Below, piece after piece: positions 1 to 10,729 of a DNA stretch of 29,880 bases (position 1 is the first letter of the stretch; each line of letters starts with the position of its first letter). A program made the position numbers and the translations under genes. This DNA is from Folioceros fuciformis (Eukaryota; Anthocerotophyta; Anthocerotopsida; Anthocerotales). Where the stretch lies: contig JBNGIO010006131.1 in assembly GCA_049999805.1 (NCBI GenBank), positions 36,804 through 66,683 of the forward strand, given 5' to 3'. The notes below the pieces were generated by a model that saw only the letters and a list, made by a program, of their open reading frames with translations, made no database searches and was not told where the DNA came from.

Positions 1-1267
1 GGCGTAAGGTCTTGCCCCCATGACGAACTATACTTTGAACGTGATCTGAAAGAACAAAAAAGTAGAATATGGTGGTCTGAAGATGCTAAAGTTGCACAAT
101 AGTTGTTGCTTTCTATCTTGTTCTCCCTAAAACGCATTTTGTCATTAGCCCTAAAAGTCACTTTGGGCCCAAAAGAATCTTTTTATCTCTAAACAATGGA
201 GGCTGCCTTCATTCCTTAGGAGCCCTTAACAAATTCTGCTAAGTTTTGTGAAAGAGTTTCTCTCGTAGAAGAATGAAAGCATGGCTGGAATTAGAACTTC
301 AAACAAGCAAGTTCCCTCAATTTCATTGAACCCCAGAGCATAAGAAGTTTTTGTAGGATCTAACGAGGATATTCTATCACTACCTTCTTTTGAAAATTGA
401 AGTGATAGGTCTCTCTCTCAATGGAGCCTGATCGAACTGCCCAACAATAACAATAGTACTTAAATAAGTTGATGCACATGTACGACAGGAGTGGATTTCG
501 AAAGGTCATCTATCTTTCAACACTGTGAACATAGTTTGTGTGATTATATGAAGGCTTACTAGTCTGATGAAATAATTTTGAAGCCCTTGAAATTTGAACT
601 TCTAGCTCTAACAATATGTGATGCAAGTACGCTAACGAAACATTCCTATTTAAGTGGGAATGCAACATCACCCATATAGCTATCAGCGATGCATGCTCTT
701 TTCCATTAAAATAAGAACCTCATCACTCAGATGTGAAAATTAGTGAGTATCCTATTCGCCTCAACTTGGCTCGAGCCCCCCTCTATCCTCTTTAATATGC
801 TATATCCTAATCCCTTTCTCAGGATGTGAATTTTAGTACTTAAAACTCTACTTGAGGTGTACACATTGTTATTAGAAGTTCTCGGTGTCTTCAGGATTTA
901 GCAAGCACCTTTACCTCTACTAACACCACTACGTCTTCCCTTCTTCCTTTTGTAAGATGATTGTCCATGTGAGTTGGGGGATACCATCATGTCTTTAGAC
1001 TTATGCTCATGTGATTTAGCACGATACCTTTCCTTCACACAAAGATGCACAAATTTTCTCTACCATCTTTCTATGTCTTTATCACTTAATGCTTCTTTCA
1101 TGCCTCCATTCTTTGTTTCTTGTTTCCTTCTGCTCTATCATGCCTTTGCTTCCTTCCTCCTTGCATAGTCTTATATTCTATTGCTTTTACTTACTGCTTC
1201 CAAATTCATTCAAAATGCAGCTTTAACACTCGCCATCATTTGTTACCTCCTATACACTCTCCTTTAT
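1..1267. other. AT-rich gene-free stretch
   Basis: I see no gene here. The sequence is AT-rich and stop-rich, and its only open frames (for example 974-1168) have skewed T/C-rich composition and no recognisable domain. It may be decayed repeat DNA, but no LTR, transposase or reverse-transcriptase motif is visible. Confidence 0.5.
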
Positions 1268-1427
1268 CATCACACTTCTTCTTTCCATGACATCCCCACC
1301 TCCATCTGTACTTTGTGTCAAGCACAACAACAATGGGTCTTCTTCGTCATCACATTCCTTCTTTCCATATCGTCCCCACCTCCATTATACTTTGCATCAC
1401 ACACCACAATGATGGGTAAGGTGTGCA
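1268..1427. repeat. 80-bp imperfect tandem duplication
   Basis: A pyrimidine-rich block starting at 1268 (CATCACACTTC) recurs at 1348 (CATCACATTCC). Both copies hold CTTTCCAT, then TCCCCACCTCCAT, then ACTTTG, then CAATG-ATGGGT, in the same order, so the period is about 80 bp. The open frames across it on both strands are a side effect of the low-stop composition. Confidence 0.6.
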
Positions 1428-1640
1428 TCCTTGTGTTTCTAGCACCATATCCACACCCAAAAGTTCTCCATCTATTTAGATAGCCAAACGTCATCTCAAC
1501 CATCACTCTGTTTCCTAACATCTCCCTTTTGTTATGTCTTCCTTATGTGTAAGCATCCCATCTTTGTTGCCATTTGCTATCATTCCCCTCTTGTTGTGTT
1601 TGCATCGTTCTCTATCGGTCCTCTAGCCACCTCCTAGCTG

Positions 1641-1943
1641 CCATTTTGCTTTACCAAGCGACTAAAGTCTAAACTCATTTTGCTTCACCATGCTACTAAG
1701 TTAGTCTTACAGTGCTCCACTATGCCACTCCTATTCACTCCGTATGCTCCACTCTACACCATTTTGCTTTACCAAGCGACTAAAGTCTAAACCCATTACA
1801 CTACTCCACTATGGCGCTCCTATTCACTCGCTACACTCCATTCTACACCATTTTGCTTTACCACTTGACCAAAGTCTAAACCCATTTTGCTTCACCATGC
1901 TATTGAATTAGTCTGACACTGCTCCACTATGCCACTCCTATGC
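1641..1943. repeat. Degenerate tandem repeat, about 118- and 89-bp units
   Basis: The block CCATTTTGCTTTACCA followed by CTAAAGTCTAAAC begins at 1641, 1759 and 1848. Each copy also carries CTCCACTATG and CACTCCTAT segments. The 1759-1847 unit is about 29 bp shorter because it lacks the internal TTGCTTCACCATGCTA segment seen in the first and third copies. No gene is seen in 1428-1640 or through the array. Confidence 0.7.
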
Positions 1944-1955
1944 CACTCTTCAAAC

Positions 1956-2200
1956 AACATACTAACCCTAAATGTAACCACAATCTCAAGGTTTGTTTGT
2001 GCTTAGCAAGCGTATCTCACATCCATCACTATAACCATTTTGCAAATGGTTGGCTCATCCATGGTCTATTTTCGGCACTAGCTTAAGCCATGGTTTTCAT
2101 TTATTATTTATATGGTTATAATATTTTAGTTTCTCAAAAAAACTTATTTAGCTTAATTTTAATTATTTTATTTTTATGTACTTCATTCATTATTTGTGTA
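1956..2200 (+). repeat. Left arm of a long imperfect inverted repeat
   Basis: Read on +, this arm matches the reverse complement of 4091-4313 almost end to end. Shared blocks in order are AACATA-CTAAC, TCTCAAGGT-TGT, CTTAGCA/CTAAGCA, GGTCTATTT-CGGCAC, GTTTTCATTTATT, TTATAATATTT and TTATTTTT-TGTACT. Many differences are T here against C in the other arm, as expected of methylation-driven decay. The family is unknown. It could be the terminal repeat of a non-autonomous element or an inverted duplication of sequence lying 3' of the DUF4220 gene. Confidence 0.7.
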
Positions 2201-3607
2201 GTATGATATTTTAGTTCCTCAAACCCTTAAGTATAATAATTAGGTAGCACCTCCTGTTGTGGTGGATGAGAGTGGAGTGACCAAGTGAGGGGGAAGAGAG
2301 CGCCAAGTGAGAAAAAAGGCCTTGACCTTAGGCTTGGGAGAAAGGAGGAGGTGGAGGCTAAGTAGGGACATGGGAGAGGGGGCCTTAACCTCATGCTTAG
2401 ACAAGTGGGAAGGGGAAGCACCTTTGCCAAAGGCTTGAGAGAGTAAGTAGGAAGGAGGAACGTAGGCCTCTATCATATGGCACGCGACACTCAATCTGTG
2501 TATGTCAAGGGCCCTTGCCTAGTGTGCTTTAAACTTTATTTCATGGTGTTAAGCATGATCGCTTGGTTGCATGCAAATAATAATTAATTAATAATTATGG
2601 TATACTAATAAATACTATTTGTGGTAATCAATATAATATAATATAATATAATATAATATAAAGTCAACAACAAGATAGACACACAACTAGATGTGTGGAC
2701 GTGGTTGCAATAGGTCCAAGTATTAGGCATAAAGGCCTAGTTTAGTAGTATTTGCTGCAGCTATTATCTTGTATTCTCTTGAATGTGTTTTTTCTGGAAT
2801 AGGCTTTTTCTTGAAAGAGCGCTCTTGTGAGTGCATCATCTTGGAAGTGCTTTCTCTTTTATGGAAATTTGATTCAAGTGTGCATATGCATAGCTTACAA
2901 GAACATATGACTTGGTTGAGGATTTGAGAAGCCCAGCTACAGCTCTAAGAAGTGTAGATGTAGGTGGTGAAGATTTTGTGGTGTCTGAAGAAAGCAAACT
3001 CCTTACTTTTACAAGCTTATAACTACATGCAATGCTTAATGTATATAATGTCGTGTGGTGTAAATAGTTATTAACTAATGAACCAAACATGAGTGCGATG
3101 TTTAGTGGCACAGCACACGAAGCGTCTACGGGTGAAAAATCACATTGGTCGTAAGCATAAGGACTTCAATAGGACCACTTGGGTGGCACAGATGCGGCTT
3201 GCTTCTTCTTCTAAACCAATTGCCAATCCTCTTCCAACAGATCCCCTAGGGCTGCCCCTAAAGGCTTGGTTGTGCTTGCAAAGGCAATTTAATTACTTGT
3301 TGGCTCTTTTCCATGCTTGTTTTCCATGTTCTCACCTCTTTCGATGTCTCCCTAGGCGCCTACATGATAATGTTCACCTTACTGCCCCATGGATTTCTTG
3401 AGGAGGTTTGTTTGACACAATTTACGACCATTTTCGAGATTATTTTTCTCCAAAGGGTCCTTCAAATGGCTTTTTACACTGGCAACTGCTGTGGTTAGGA
3501 GCAAGTTTCTTTATCGAATCTCTCAGGTTTTGGCAACTAGTAGGCTGCTAGTGATGGAAGTATGCCCTCAGGAGTATGCCCTATAGTTGTGCGGGAGGAG
3601 TTTCTAC
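2201..3607. other. Spacer between inverted-repeat arms, no gene seen
   Basis: The spacer is AT-rich and contains a purine-rich tract at about 2265-2450 and a pentanucleotide microsatellite at 2631-2661. Open frames at 2227-2494 (-), 2836-3111 (-) and 3093-3498 (+) have no recognisable domain, biased composition and no supporting splice structure. No transposase or polymerase motif was found. Confidence 0.5.
2631..2661. repeat. Pentanucleotide microsatellite (ATATA)n
   Basis: About six copies of a 5-bp ATATA unit run without interruption to the AAAG at 2660. Confidence 0.9.
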
Positions 3608-3833
3608 ACCTCATCAACCAGAGTATCGCAATTCAACTTCGAGAGCACTTCCAAACACATCTCACACCCCACTAAGTTTGGAACCTCATCAACCAGAGTA
3701 TCACAATTCAACTTCGAGAGCACTTCCAAACATATCTCACACCCCACTAAGTTTGGAACTTCATCAACCAGAGTATCACAATTCAACTTCGAGAGCACTT
3801 CCGAACACATCTCACACCCCACTAAGTTTGGAA
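3608..3833. repeat. 75-bp tandem repeat, three copies
   Basis: Three copies of a 75-bp unit begin at TCATCAACCAGAGTATC (3611, 3686, 3761) and end in CCACTAAGTTTGGA. Copies differ at only a few positions (for example TATCGCA/TATCACA and CCAAACAC/CCGAACAC), so the expansion is recent. Because 75 is a multiple of three and the unit has no stop in several frames, three overlapping ORFs (two on +, one on -) each show a 25-residue repeat. I treat these as by-products, not genes. Confidence 0.92.
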
Positions 3834-4090
3834 TTGCTACTCTAGGTGGGTGCGAGTTTGGTGCCCTTGGCATCCTGACCTCTTTGGAGTCACATCCTTG
3901 TTGGGTAGCTTGTTTTTTTGTGGAAGAAAATTCTTACAGCTCACGTTGGAAGATGATAACAAAAAATTGAGGATGAACTAAAACAAGTCACGCAGTCTAT
4001 TGTCTTGTCGCTGCCTAGCCTGCTCTATAAAACAAAATATGTCAAAATTCTCTAGGGGCATGAGTGTTCGTAGTTATACCTGTAGTTATA

Positions 4091-4313
4091 CCTGTCCAAA
4101 TGATTGCGTGCAGTACAGAAAAATAAATTAATAAAAATTACATCAATTTGAGGAACTCAAATATTATAACATGTGAAAAATAAATGAAAACCGTGGCGTA
4201 AGCTGGTGCCGGAAATAGACCAGGAGGAGGCAGCCATTCGCACAGGCACGCATGCTTAGCGCAGACAGACCTTGAGACTGCCGTTATATTACGGTCAAAC
4301 AGTTAGTTATGTT
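4091..4313 (-). repeat. Right arm of a long imperfect inverted repeat
   Basis: This is the inverted partner of 1956-2200. It ends about 22 bp from the stop codon of the DUF4220 gene at 4335, so that gene's 3' UTR or polyadenylation region probably lies inside the arm. A perfect 12-bp tandem duplication (TAGTTATACCTG, 4071-4094) sits just inside it. Relative to the left arm this copy keeps more C/G, so it is the less decayed of the two. Confidence 0.7.
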
Positions 4314-4334
4314 CCCTGGACTCGGAATGAAGCA

Positions 4335-7079
4335 TCAAACACTTGCACCCGCAGCATCATGACCCATGTTCCCGAAATTGTGCCCGGCTCCGAATCCCAT
4401 GTGCCCCAGCAGCACCCAGATGTGGGTGATGAATTCCCCGCCCTCCGTGAGCAGCTCCACATGCTCCTTGGCCTTCTCAGCCACAGCTATGGAGATGAGG
4501 AGGTCCGCCCACACATTCCCCAGCATCTCCCACATCTGGGCCCTCATCTGGTCGCTACTCTCCTTTTTCGAAGGAGAAAAGCTTTTACGCAATTGCGACG
4601 CAAGGAGTCTCCCAGCCTTCCATGGCTCGTGGGCATAGTGTTGCGGATGCTCGTTGGCACGCCACTCGTGGAGATCGTCCGCGTTGTCGTCCAGAAGCGT
4701 CCTGGAAGCCAGAGTTCCCTCCGCCTGCGTGTGGCTGCTGTTGTGCGTCGCAAGATTGGGAAGGTGGAGTCGGCGCTGGAGTTCGTGATTGGTGCGCCAG
4801 AACACCTCCTTGGCCAGGGCGACGTTGGAGGGCAGCAACTGCGTCCGCTCCTTGAGCAGGTACAGAGTGTACCGCGACATGTACTGCGACATCTCTTTGT
4901 CGTTCTCGGCCTTAGCGGAGGAGAAATCGTTGCTGCCCCAAATCATTGCCTTCAGCATATTCCAAATCCTGTGGATTTGGAATATGTTGCGTTCCTGGTA
5001 GTTCTCCTCGCGGTTGATCTCGTAGGCCTCGCACAGGCTGGTGGCCACGTGCCATGTGACTATGGCGTTCTCCAGGTCCGTGCTGCTGGCCCACGCGAAG
5101 TTCTTTGGATGACGCCGGTCGTTTTTCGGGGTGTTAGCGGCGTAATAGCCGGAGAGAGTGTACCCGGGAACGGAGGCCATGGTGTCCTTCAGATCCCGCA
5201 GCTGCCACATCTCTTCTGAGCCCTTCTTGGCCGACTGATTCTTCACCTGGTGCAGGAGCTTGCACCTGTCGAACACCTTGCCTAGTAGGAAAACCTTGAA
5301 GGCCCGCACCTTGGGCTTCGGGACCCTCTGCCTGTCGTCGAATTCCTTCCCTCGGACAGGGATCATGGAGACCTGCCCGAACCGGTGCCTCCAATACCTG
5401 CGCCTGAAGAACCCAAAAATCTTGAGGTTCACCACCGAGAGGCATAATAGGGCCACCTTACCCATGAAGGTCCAAAAGTAAGTGAGCATTTGCTTGGGCC
5501 AAGAGAGGGTGTCGTTTTGGAGAAGGTTGCCCCCTTGTCACCTGCCTGCGACAGATGACATACGCGCAGGTTAGCCAGACTCTCGTCCAGTCGGTGAGGA
5601 GCAGCCTTACCAGCTGGTAAACCTCCACCAGGATAATGAAGGCGAACAGGGTCCATGTCACTATTCCAGCCACGCCGTTTGGCTGGAGGTCCTTCTCCCC
5701 TTGCTTGAAGACAATCACAGAGCATGTGATGATGACGGAGAGGGAAAAGGCTCGGGAGGCCGGGCCGACCCATGTGTATGCTGTGCCATACGATTTGGTG
5801 AACATGCTGTCGAACAGGAAGCGGAGCTCCATGTCCAGGACGTCGACGAGTCTGTCCCTTGGAGGTTTTGAAGGATTTTGAGACCGGTCTTGGATAGCTG
5901 CTGAGCTTGATGATGATGATGACTCTCCCCACAGCTCATTGAATAATGTTCCGATCTTGTTCTTTTCCCACTCGTACATGTACAGGTTTGTGAGCCGTCT
6001 GCGGTACATCTTGAAGAGAGCAAAGGCTATGCAGATGTCCACCACTTTCCTGCCGTGGCCCGGATTCTGCCCCTGAAGTGCTTCTGTGAGGTCCATCACC
6101 TCTGAGACCATCACCACCGCGAAGCACTCTCTGATCTTTCGTTGCACTGCCGCCCCGCCGCCTTCGGGCTCAATTGGGAACGTTGGAGACCAGTTGGTGA
6201 ACAGGGCCTCGCACCATTTCTGTTTCTGCAAGAAATCCAGCACGTGGTGGTACCATTTCGGAGTGTTGAAAGCGTGATCGTATGCCCCTTTCTCTCCTAA
6301 TACGAAGTAGTTGTATGCTCCATTAGATTCGACAGACACAAGCTCGTGCTTCATGAGTTTGTAAAGGGGGCGGGCCGCCTCGTCCAGATGGTCCTGGCTA
6401 CCATGGTACAGAGCCACAGTTCGCTCTCCGTACTTCACAGTTCCCACTATAGCCAGAATCAGGCTGATCCAGAGGATGGTGCCGTGTGCCGAGGAGAACA
6501 CCACATAGAACGCCGTGACCACCTGCCCAGCCAGCGACATCACGAGTCCACTCTGCATGGGCTGTACAAAATGGAGAAAGGGTAAGGATGGTGGAACCAA
6601 ACCTGCAAGATCATCTGAAAGCCATGCCTCTTCCAGAGCTCGGCATCGGCTATGGAGTAGGCACTGATGTTGTCAGGCCCTCCCAGGTGGAATAGCAGGA
6701 TGGCAGCCCAGACCCCGTACACCTCCTTCCGTTCGTCACATAGTTTTCCCAAAGCTCCCAGGGTGTAGACAGCCACTGCATCCGCCGTGTTGTAGGCCAG
6801 CCAAGAGACAGCTTGTAGAGATCTAAACCACTTCCTGCTGCCCCCTGTGCAGATCTGCACCACCTGCAGAACAATGCTGATCATCATCAGCGTGGGCAAC
6901 ATCCACTGAGACTTGAAATGATTCTCCCAGTTAGGGGATTCGACAGGCGAGGCCTGGGCTTGGCTTGAAATCCGAGGCAAGTATTGCAACACCATGGCAG
7001 CGATCACAACCACTCCCTTGCCTCCCACAGAGGGTCTACTTGCTCTGCTGCGTCTCATCCTGCTGCCGATACTCCCCAT
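4335..7079 (-). CDS. DUF4220/DUF594 multi-pass membrane protein
   Basis: Plant-specific membrane protein of unknown biochemical role. Model on -: exons 7079-6603, 6552-5542 and 5492-4335, all phase 0, 881 residues. The first in-frame ATG is at 7079; the frame is open further upstream but without an ATG. DUF4220 is shown by LQYLPRI near residue 31 and HLGGPDNISAYSIADAELW at about 131-149, among several hydrophobic helices. DUF594 is shown by IVTWHVATSLCE at about 640-651, SRYTLYLL, and the C-terminal GGEFITHIW followed by HMGFGAG. The order and spacing match the intact family. Both introns are only 49-50 bp. For the first, an alternative acceptor at 6562 is also in frame and would add three residues. 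The function in any plant is unknown to me. Confidence 0.9.
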
Positions 7080-7710
7080 CCCAGATTCCTTGGCCCTAGT
7101 TGCGTAATCGAAATCCAACTTGATTCCTTGATCCACTGAATCAGAACTCAAACTACACACACGTCACTCCCTCGTCTCCACCTGCAGCTGACGCCTGCCG
7201 ATCACCGATTGCTCCATCCGGGCCTTCACATCCACTTACGTTGCCTCCTTCACCGGCACCACCTCCTGATGAGTAATCCTGCCTGACGCCGGAATACAGA
7301 GCTTGCACTCTGTGCTTTGCCCTGGCACTGGAGATTTCACACACTTTGCCTCCGTAAATACAACTCTTCTCCGGGACCGTCCGCGTGCAGCCTCCACTCC
7401 TCAACGTCTCAGCGTGACCTGAATTGACCTCCAATACGCGCTCCTCAGGAGGCTACCCTCCGAGCTGGATTCATCCCTCATTATTCCCTCTGTGCAGGGG
7501 AAATCATCCCACCACCCATTACCGCCCATTACCGCCCATCGTCACGATCGCAACCAGTCTCCCCGCCAGCAGCATACAGTACATCCAATGACCACGGGCC
7601 AATGGGGGAATGTGTGTCGTCAAATTGAGAGATGGGCGCAGCTTTCTCAAGCAGGATGCGTGGTTCTGGGAAGCGACCATCGATGCGTAACGTTCCCGCT
7701 TCACAAAAGT

Positions 7711-7862
7711 TTTATAAAGTCGACCCAATACACGTGCTCCGTTGTGACACTTTGTAGAGCTTCCTCCGGCTGCGGAACACAGACCTGGTCCCACACGGAG
7801 ACTTCGGACACGGAGACTTCGGACATGGAATCTGGAGTCTTGGGCCCATATCCGACTGGGAC
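7711..7862. repeat. Diverged direct repeat, copy A
   Basis: It starts TTTATAAAGTCGACCCA, reaches ACACGTG at 7730-7736, and ends CTTGGGCCCATATCC followed by GACTGGGAC. Copy B (7956-8113) has the same three blocks in the same order at nearly the same spacing (128 against 136 bp between the outer blocks). Confidence 0.5.
7731..7736. promoter_or_regulatory. G-box CACGTG (copy A)
   Basis: Perfect palindromic CACGTG within ACACGTGC, about 650 bp upstream of the DUF4220 ATG on -. G-boxes bind bZIP and bHLH factors in plants. Use here is unproven. Confidence 0.3.
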
Positions 7863-7955
7863 TCTTCTCAGAAGTTTACTTACTTCAGAGACTGGATTCC
7901 TCTGATATGTCTGGATGTTCGGACAAGGAAGCAAACTGTCCCGAATCACAACAGA

Positions 7956-8113
7956 TTTATAACAGACGAGCCAGTACACGTGCAGACCTTTCCCCACGCA
8001 GAGATTTAGTATGTACTGTATTTGATGCAGATACTATTCCTGGGGAAAACGATTGTGCACCATTTTCGAATCGGTGATGGGAAGTCATAACCTTGGCCAT
8101 ATCCCACTGGGAC
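7956..8113. repeat. Diverged direct repeat, copy B
   Basis: It starts TTTATAACAGACGAGCCA, has ACACGTG at 7976-7982, and ends CCTTGGCCATATCC followed by CACTGGGAC, matching copy A at 7711-7862. The middle of the unit is poorly conserved. Confidence 0.5.
7977..7982. promoter_or_regulatory. G-box CACGTG (copy B)
   Basis: Second perfect CACGTG, embedded in TACACGTGC, retained in both copies of the diverged direct repeat. Confidence 0.3.
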
Positions 8114-8408
8114 CCTGCAGTTCCTCCACAATCACAACTCACAATCAAACTGTTGTCCCGCTAGTTCCTCTCACAGCTCAGCTATACCAGCTTGGAGAGC
8201 ACGCCGACGAGGTATTGCGCACTTACGAAGAATGCATACACGGCCTCAGTCTAACAAAATTGAGGGGCCCTCGAGCCAATAGGCAATGGATACCTCACCC
8301 ATGGCCTCAGAGATCAACTGCAATACACAGATTCAGATCTGGGCCGGGACAGAGGGCTGGGAAAGGAAAAGCTCTACATAATGCCAGTGTTTCACATTTC
8401 GGGGCGCA

Positions 8409-10729
8409 CTACATCTCTATTTTCTTCGTCTTTCTTTTCTTGGCCGGTTCTTCTGCTGGACGTGGAGGTGCTTCCGCTGGCTCCACTACCTTTGCCTCTT
8501 CCTTTCTAGCCTTCTTGGGCTTCTTACTCGAAGCTGCTGCCTTGCCGTTGGATTCTGGGGCAAGGGCAACTTCGGTAGCACCGTTGGCGGCTTCCACCTT
8601 GCTGTCTTTCTTCTTTCTCTTCTTGTTCTTCTTCTGTGTGTCTTCGGCAGCAGGAACTGCGCAGAGGACAAGGTATCGCAAACCCCAAAAAAACGTCAGC
8701 CTAAGGTTTAGGAAAAATATCCAAGGCCAAGAACAGCGGTCAGGTAGTTTCTCTTAAACAAAATGGAAAACAGTGGCGGGTTATTATTACCTTCTCCATC
8801 CGCAGCTGATGTGGGAGTGGCATCCACATCCATAGGAGCTTCAGCCGCAGCCGCCTTTACTGCTTCGTGCATGACTTGTATGTTCTTCCGAGGTGCAACA
8901 CCTTTGTCATAGAATTCTAGTCTCTCTTCCACTTGCTCTCTGAGCTTCTCACCAAAGACACTGGTCGCGACCTCTGAAACAAACGGGCAGCAACAATCAC
9001 CGAAAGTTCCTCCACAATCACAACAATGTCAGCATCTGTGTAATCTGGTAGCACCAGTAAGGGAAAGGTATGCACTGAACCTGAAAAGCAGTCGATCCTA
9101 GAGGCTATTGAGCATTTGTTGGCCAGATATCGAGATATGCGCCCTTTATTTCTGGTTGAAGCCCTCCCAATGAAGGTGGAATGAAAAATAAGTCCGTACT
9201 TAGGAGTTTTGCCCTTAGTTTTCAAGGCCCTGGACAAGAAATACCAACTACAAAGTTCAGGCACCACCACCAAATCAACACGTACAGGTGTGAACTGATT
9301 CTATGATTGTTACCTGAAGAGAGCCTTTTCAGCACCCAAAATTTGCACCGTTGATGCAGCACACTTGGCCAGATTAGTTAGACTACCAGCCTGCGAAATC
9401 AACCGTGCGCCTACACTTTCTCCAATCAATGCAGCAAGATTCGGGGCCACAGCTGACATTTTTGACACCAGATATGTGTGCAGCTGTTTCCGATAATCCG
9501 CCAGACTGACTACTCTATCCGCAAAGTTCTCAATGCTGAGCAGGTCCATGGGAGAAATGTCTTGACCTGTACAAGGAAGCAACATCAGCGGCGAATGGTG
9601 CACAATCCATGGTAGATTAAAGCCAACAAGTCAACTGTGCAAGAACAACTCGAGGCAAATGGTTGGATATGGAGATTGCATACCCATGGATGCTTTTGCC
9701 GCTTCTATGATTGCAATTGCCTTCTCTTCCTCTCCAACAAGTTCTGTCAGATCCGCTAGCGCTTCCTCAGTGAGCTTGGACTTGTCCTTGATGTACTTAG
9801 CCACTTTTGCATATGAGTAATTGTCGTTGACAATCTTGACCAATTCTGGGAAGTGCCAGGAGTACCATTCTCTGTCCACCGTCCACAGTGACAGAACTGT
9901 GAGACTTCCGACCAAGGCACAATCTGAGCACATTACAGGAGCCTTCAGCGATAGAAATCAAAAGCCACAGTTATCACCTGACTCGCATACAGAAGGTGTT
10001 GATATCCTTGTCCAAATTATCAAGCAACGCAATAGCTTGTATGATCATATTGTCCACACGGTTGACATTGAATTTCACTTTGGACCTGCTGTAACCATGG
10101 GCAAGCCCTAGTTGAGCTTTTTGGAGGTCACCCTCCTGCAGAAGCACGAAGCTTTTAAGCACATCAAGCATCAAACGCCCTCACGGCAGACCCTCAAACA
10201 GGAGAATCACCAAACACTAGTATCAACCTTCAAGTCCTTGACAAACCGCTCGAAATGAAGACGGATCCCCCTGAAAAATTCCAACATGAAATCATTGCAG
10301 ATGCAAGGAACTCCCAGCGTCTCCAGAACCGATGATCCCAGTTTGGGGTCAGCAACTCCGAGATTAAACTTCGGCTTCTTCCCCTGCTTCACCTTGGGAA
10401 GGTTGAACACCAGAAAATTTGAGAGCTCCGGAGTCAAAGCACCTGCCAATCCCACCGTGTAAGAACAAAAAGCCCTCCGAATTCCTGCCCAACGCAAGAG
10501 GTTGCAAGGCGGGCATCTACTCACTCTCAGAGAGAGCATTAGCCTGCTCCACCGCTTCTGCCGCTGAGCCGAAAGGCTTGAAGGAAGTGAGCTTCACGAC
10601 CTTCCCGAACCTGGTAAGGTCGGTCACGGAATCCTGCACTGCTTGAGCGTTTTGCCCTATCTCATCCAATCCGTGAGCTTCGAAAAGGGCGTACCCTGAG
10701 GCCGACTCAAAGAGCAGATACAGCGCCAT
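8409..10729 (-). CDS. NOP56: NOP56, box C/D snoRNP core protein
   Basis: Scaffold of nucleolar box C/D snoRNPs, which guide 2'-O-methylation of rRNA together with fibrillarin, NOP58 and the L7Ae/15.5K protein. Exons on -: 10729-10525, 10442-10228, 10135-9978, 9871-9684, 9566-9314, 9229-9081, 8973-8791 and 8656-8409, with phases consistent throughout, giving 532 residues (plant NOP56 is about 520). It starts [20 protein letters not shown]. The NOSIC region is marked by [12 protein letters not shown] and [18 protein letters not shown]. The Nop domain is marked by [21 protein letters not shown] and [14 protein letters not shown]. The tail is a lysine-rich KKx stretch, as usual. Introns are 82-134 bp. 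I searched them for C/D box snoRNAs and saw none. Confidence 0.97.

Larger units (their letters stand above)
7161..8408. other. Intergenic region upstream of DUF4220
   Basis: This 1.25-kb interval lies between the start of the DUF4220 gene and the end of NOP56, both on -. I find no convincing gene. The + frames at 7492-7905 and 8053-8757 are not family members, and the second is antisense to the NOP56 3' end. It holds a 10-bp tandem (CCCATTACCG) near 7510-7535, a 15-bp duplication near 7797-7828, and a diverged direct repeat carrying two G-boxes. Confidence 0.6.

Noticed and set aside
974-1521. ORFs of 64-100 codons in the left AT-rich region
   Set aside because: Their translations are Leu/Ser/Phe/His-rich from pyrimidine-rich DNA, and the region contains an 80-bp duplication that accounts for the repeated peptides.
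3576-3970. ORFs with 25-residue repeats
   Set aside because: They are explained by a 75-bp tandem repeat whose length is a multiple of three; all frames look equally open, so none is favoured as coding.
4272-5219. 315-codon + strand ORF
   Set aside because: It lies entirely antisense to exon 3 of the DUF4220/DUF594 gene, whose protein motifs are clear. The openness follows from GC-rich codons on the other strand.
8657-10524. Possible box C/D snoRNAs in NOP56 introns
   Set aside because: Such snoRNAs are known in NOP56 introns of other organisms, so I looked for paired RUGAUGA and CUGA boxes with terminal stems in all seven introns. Only isolated partial matches were seen.
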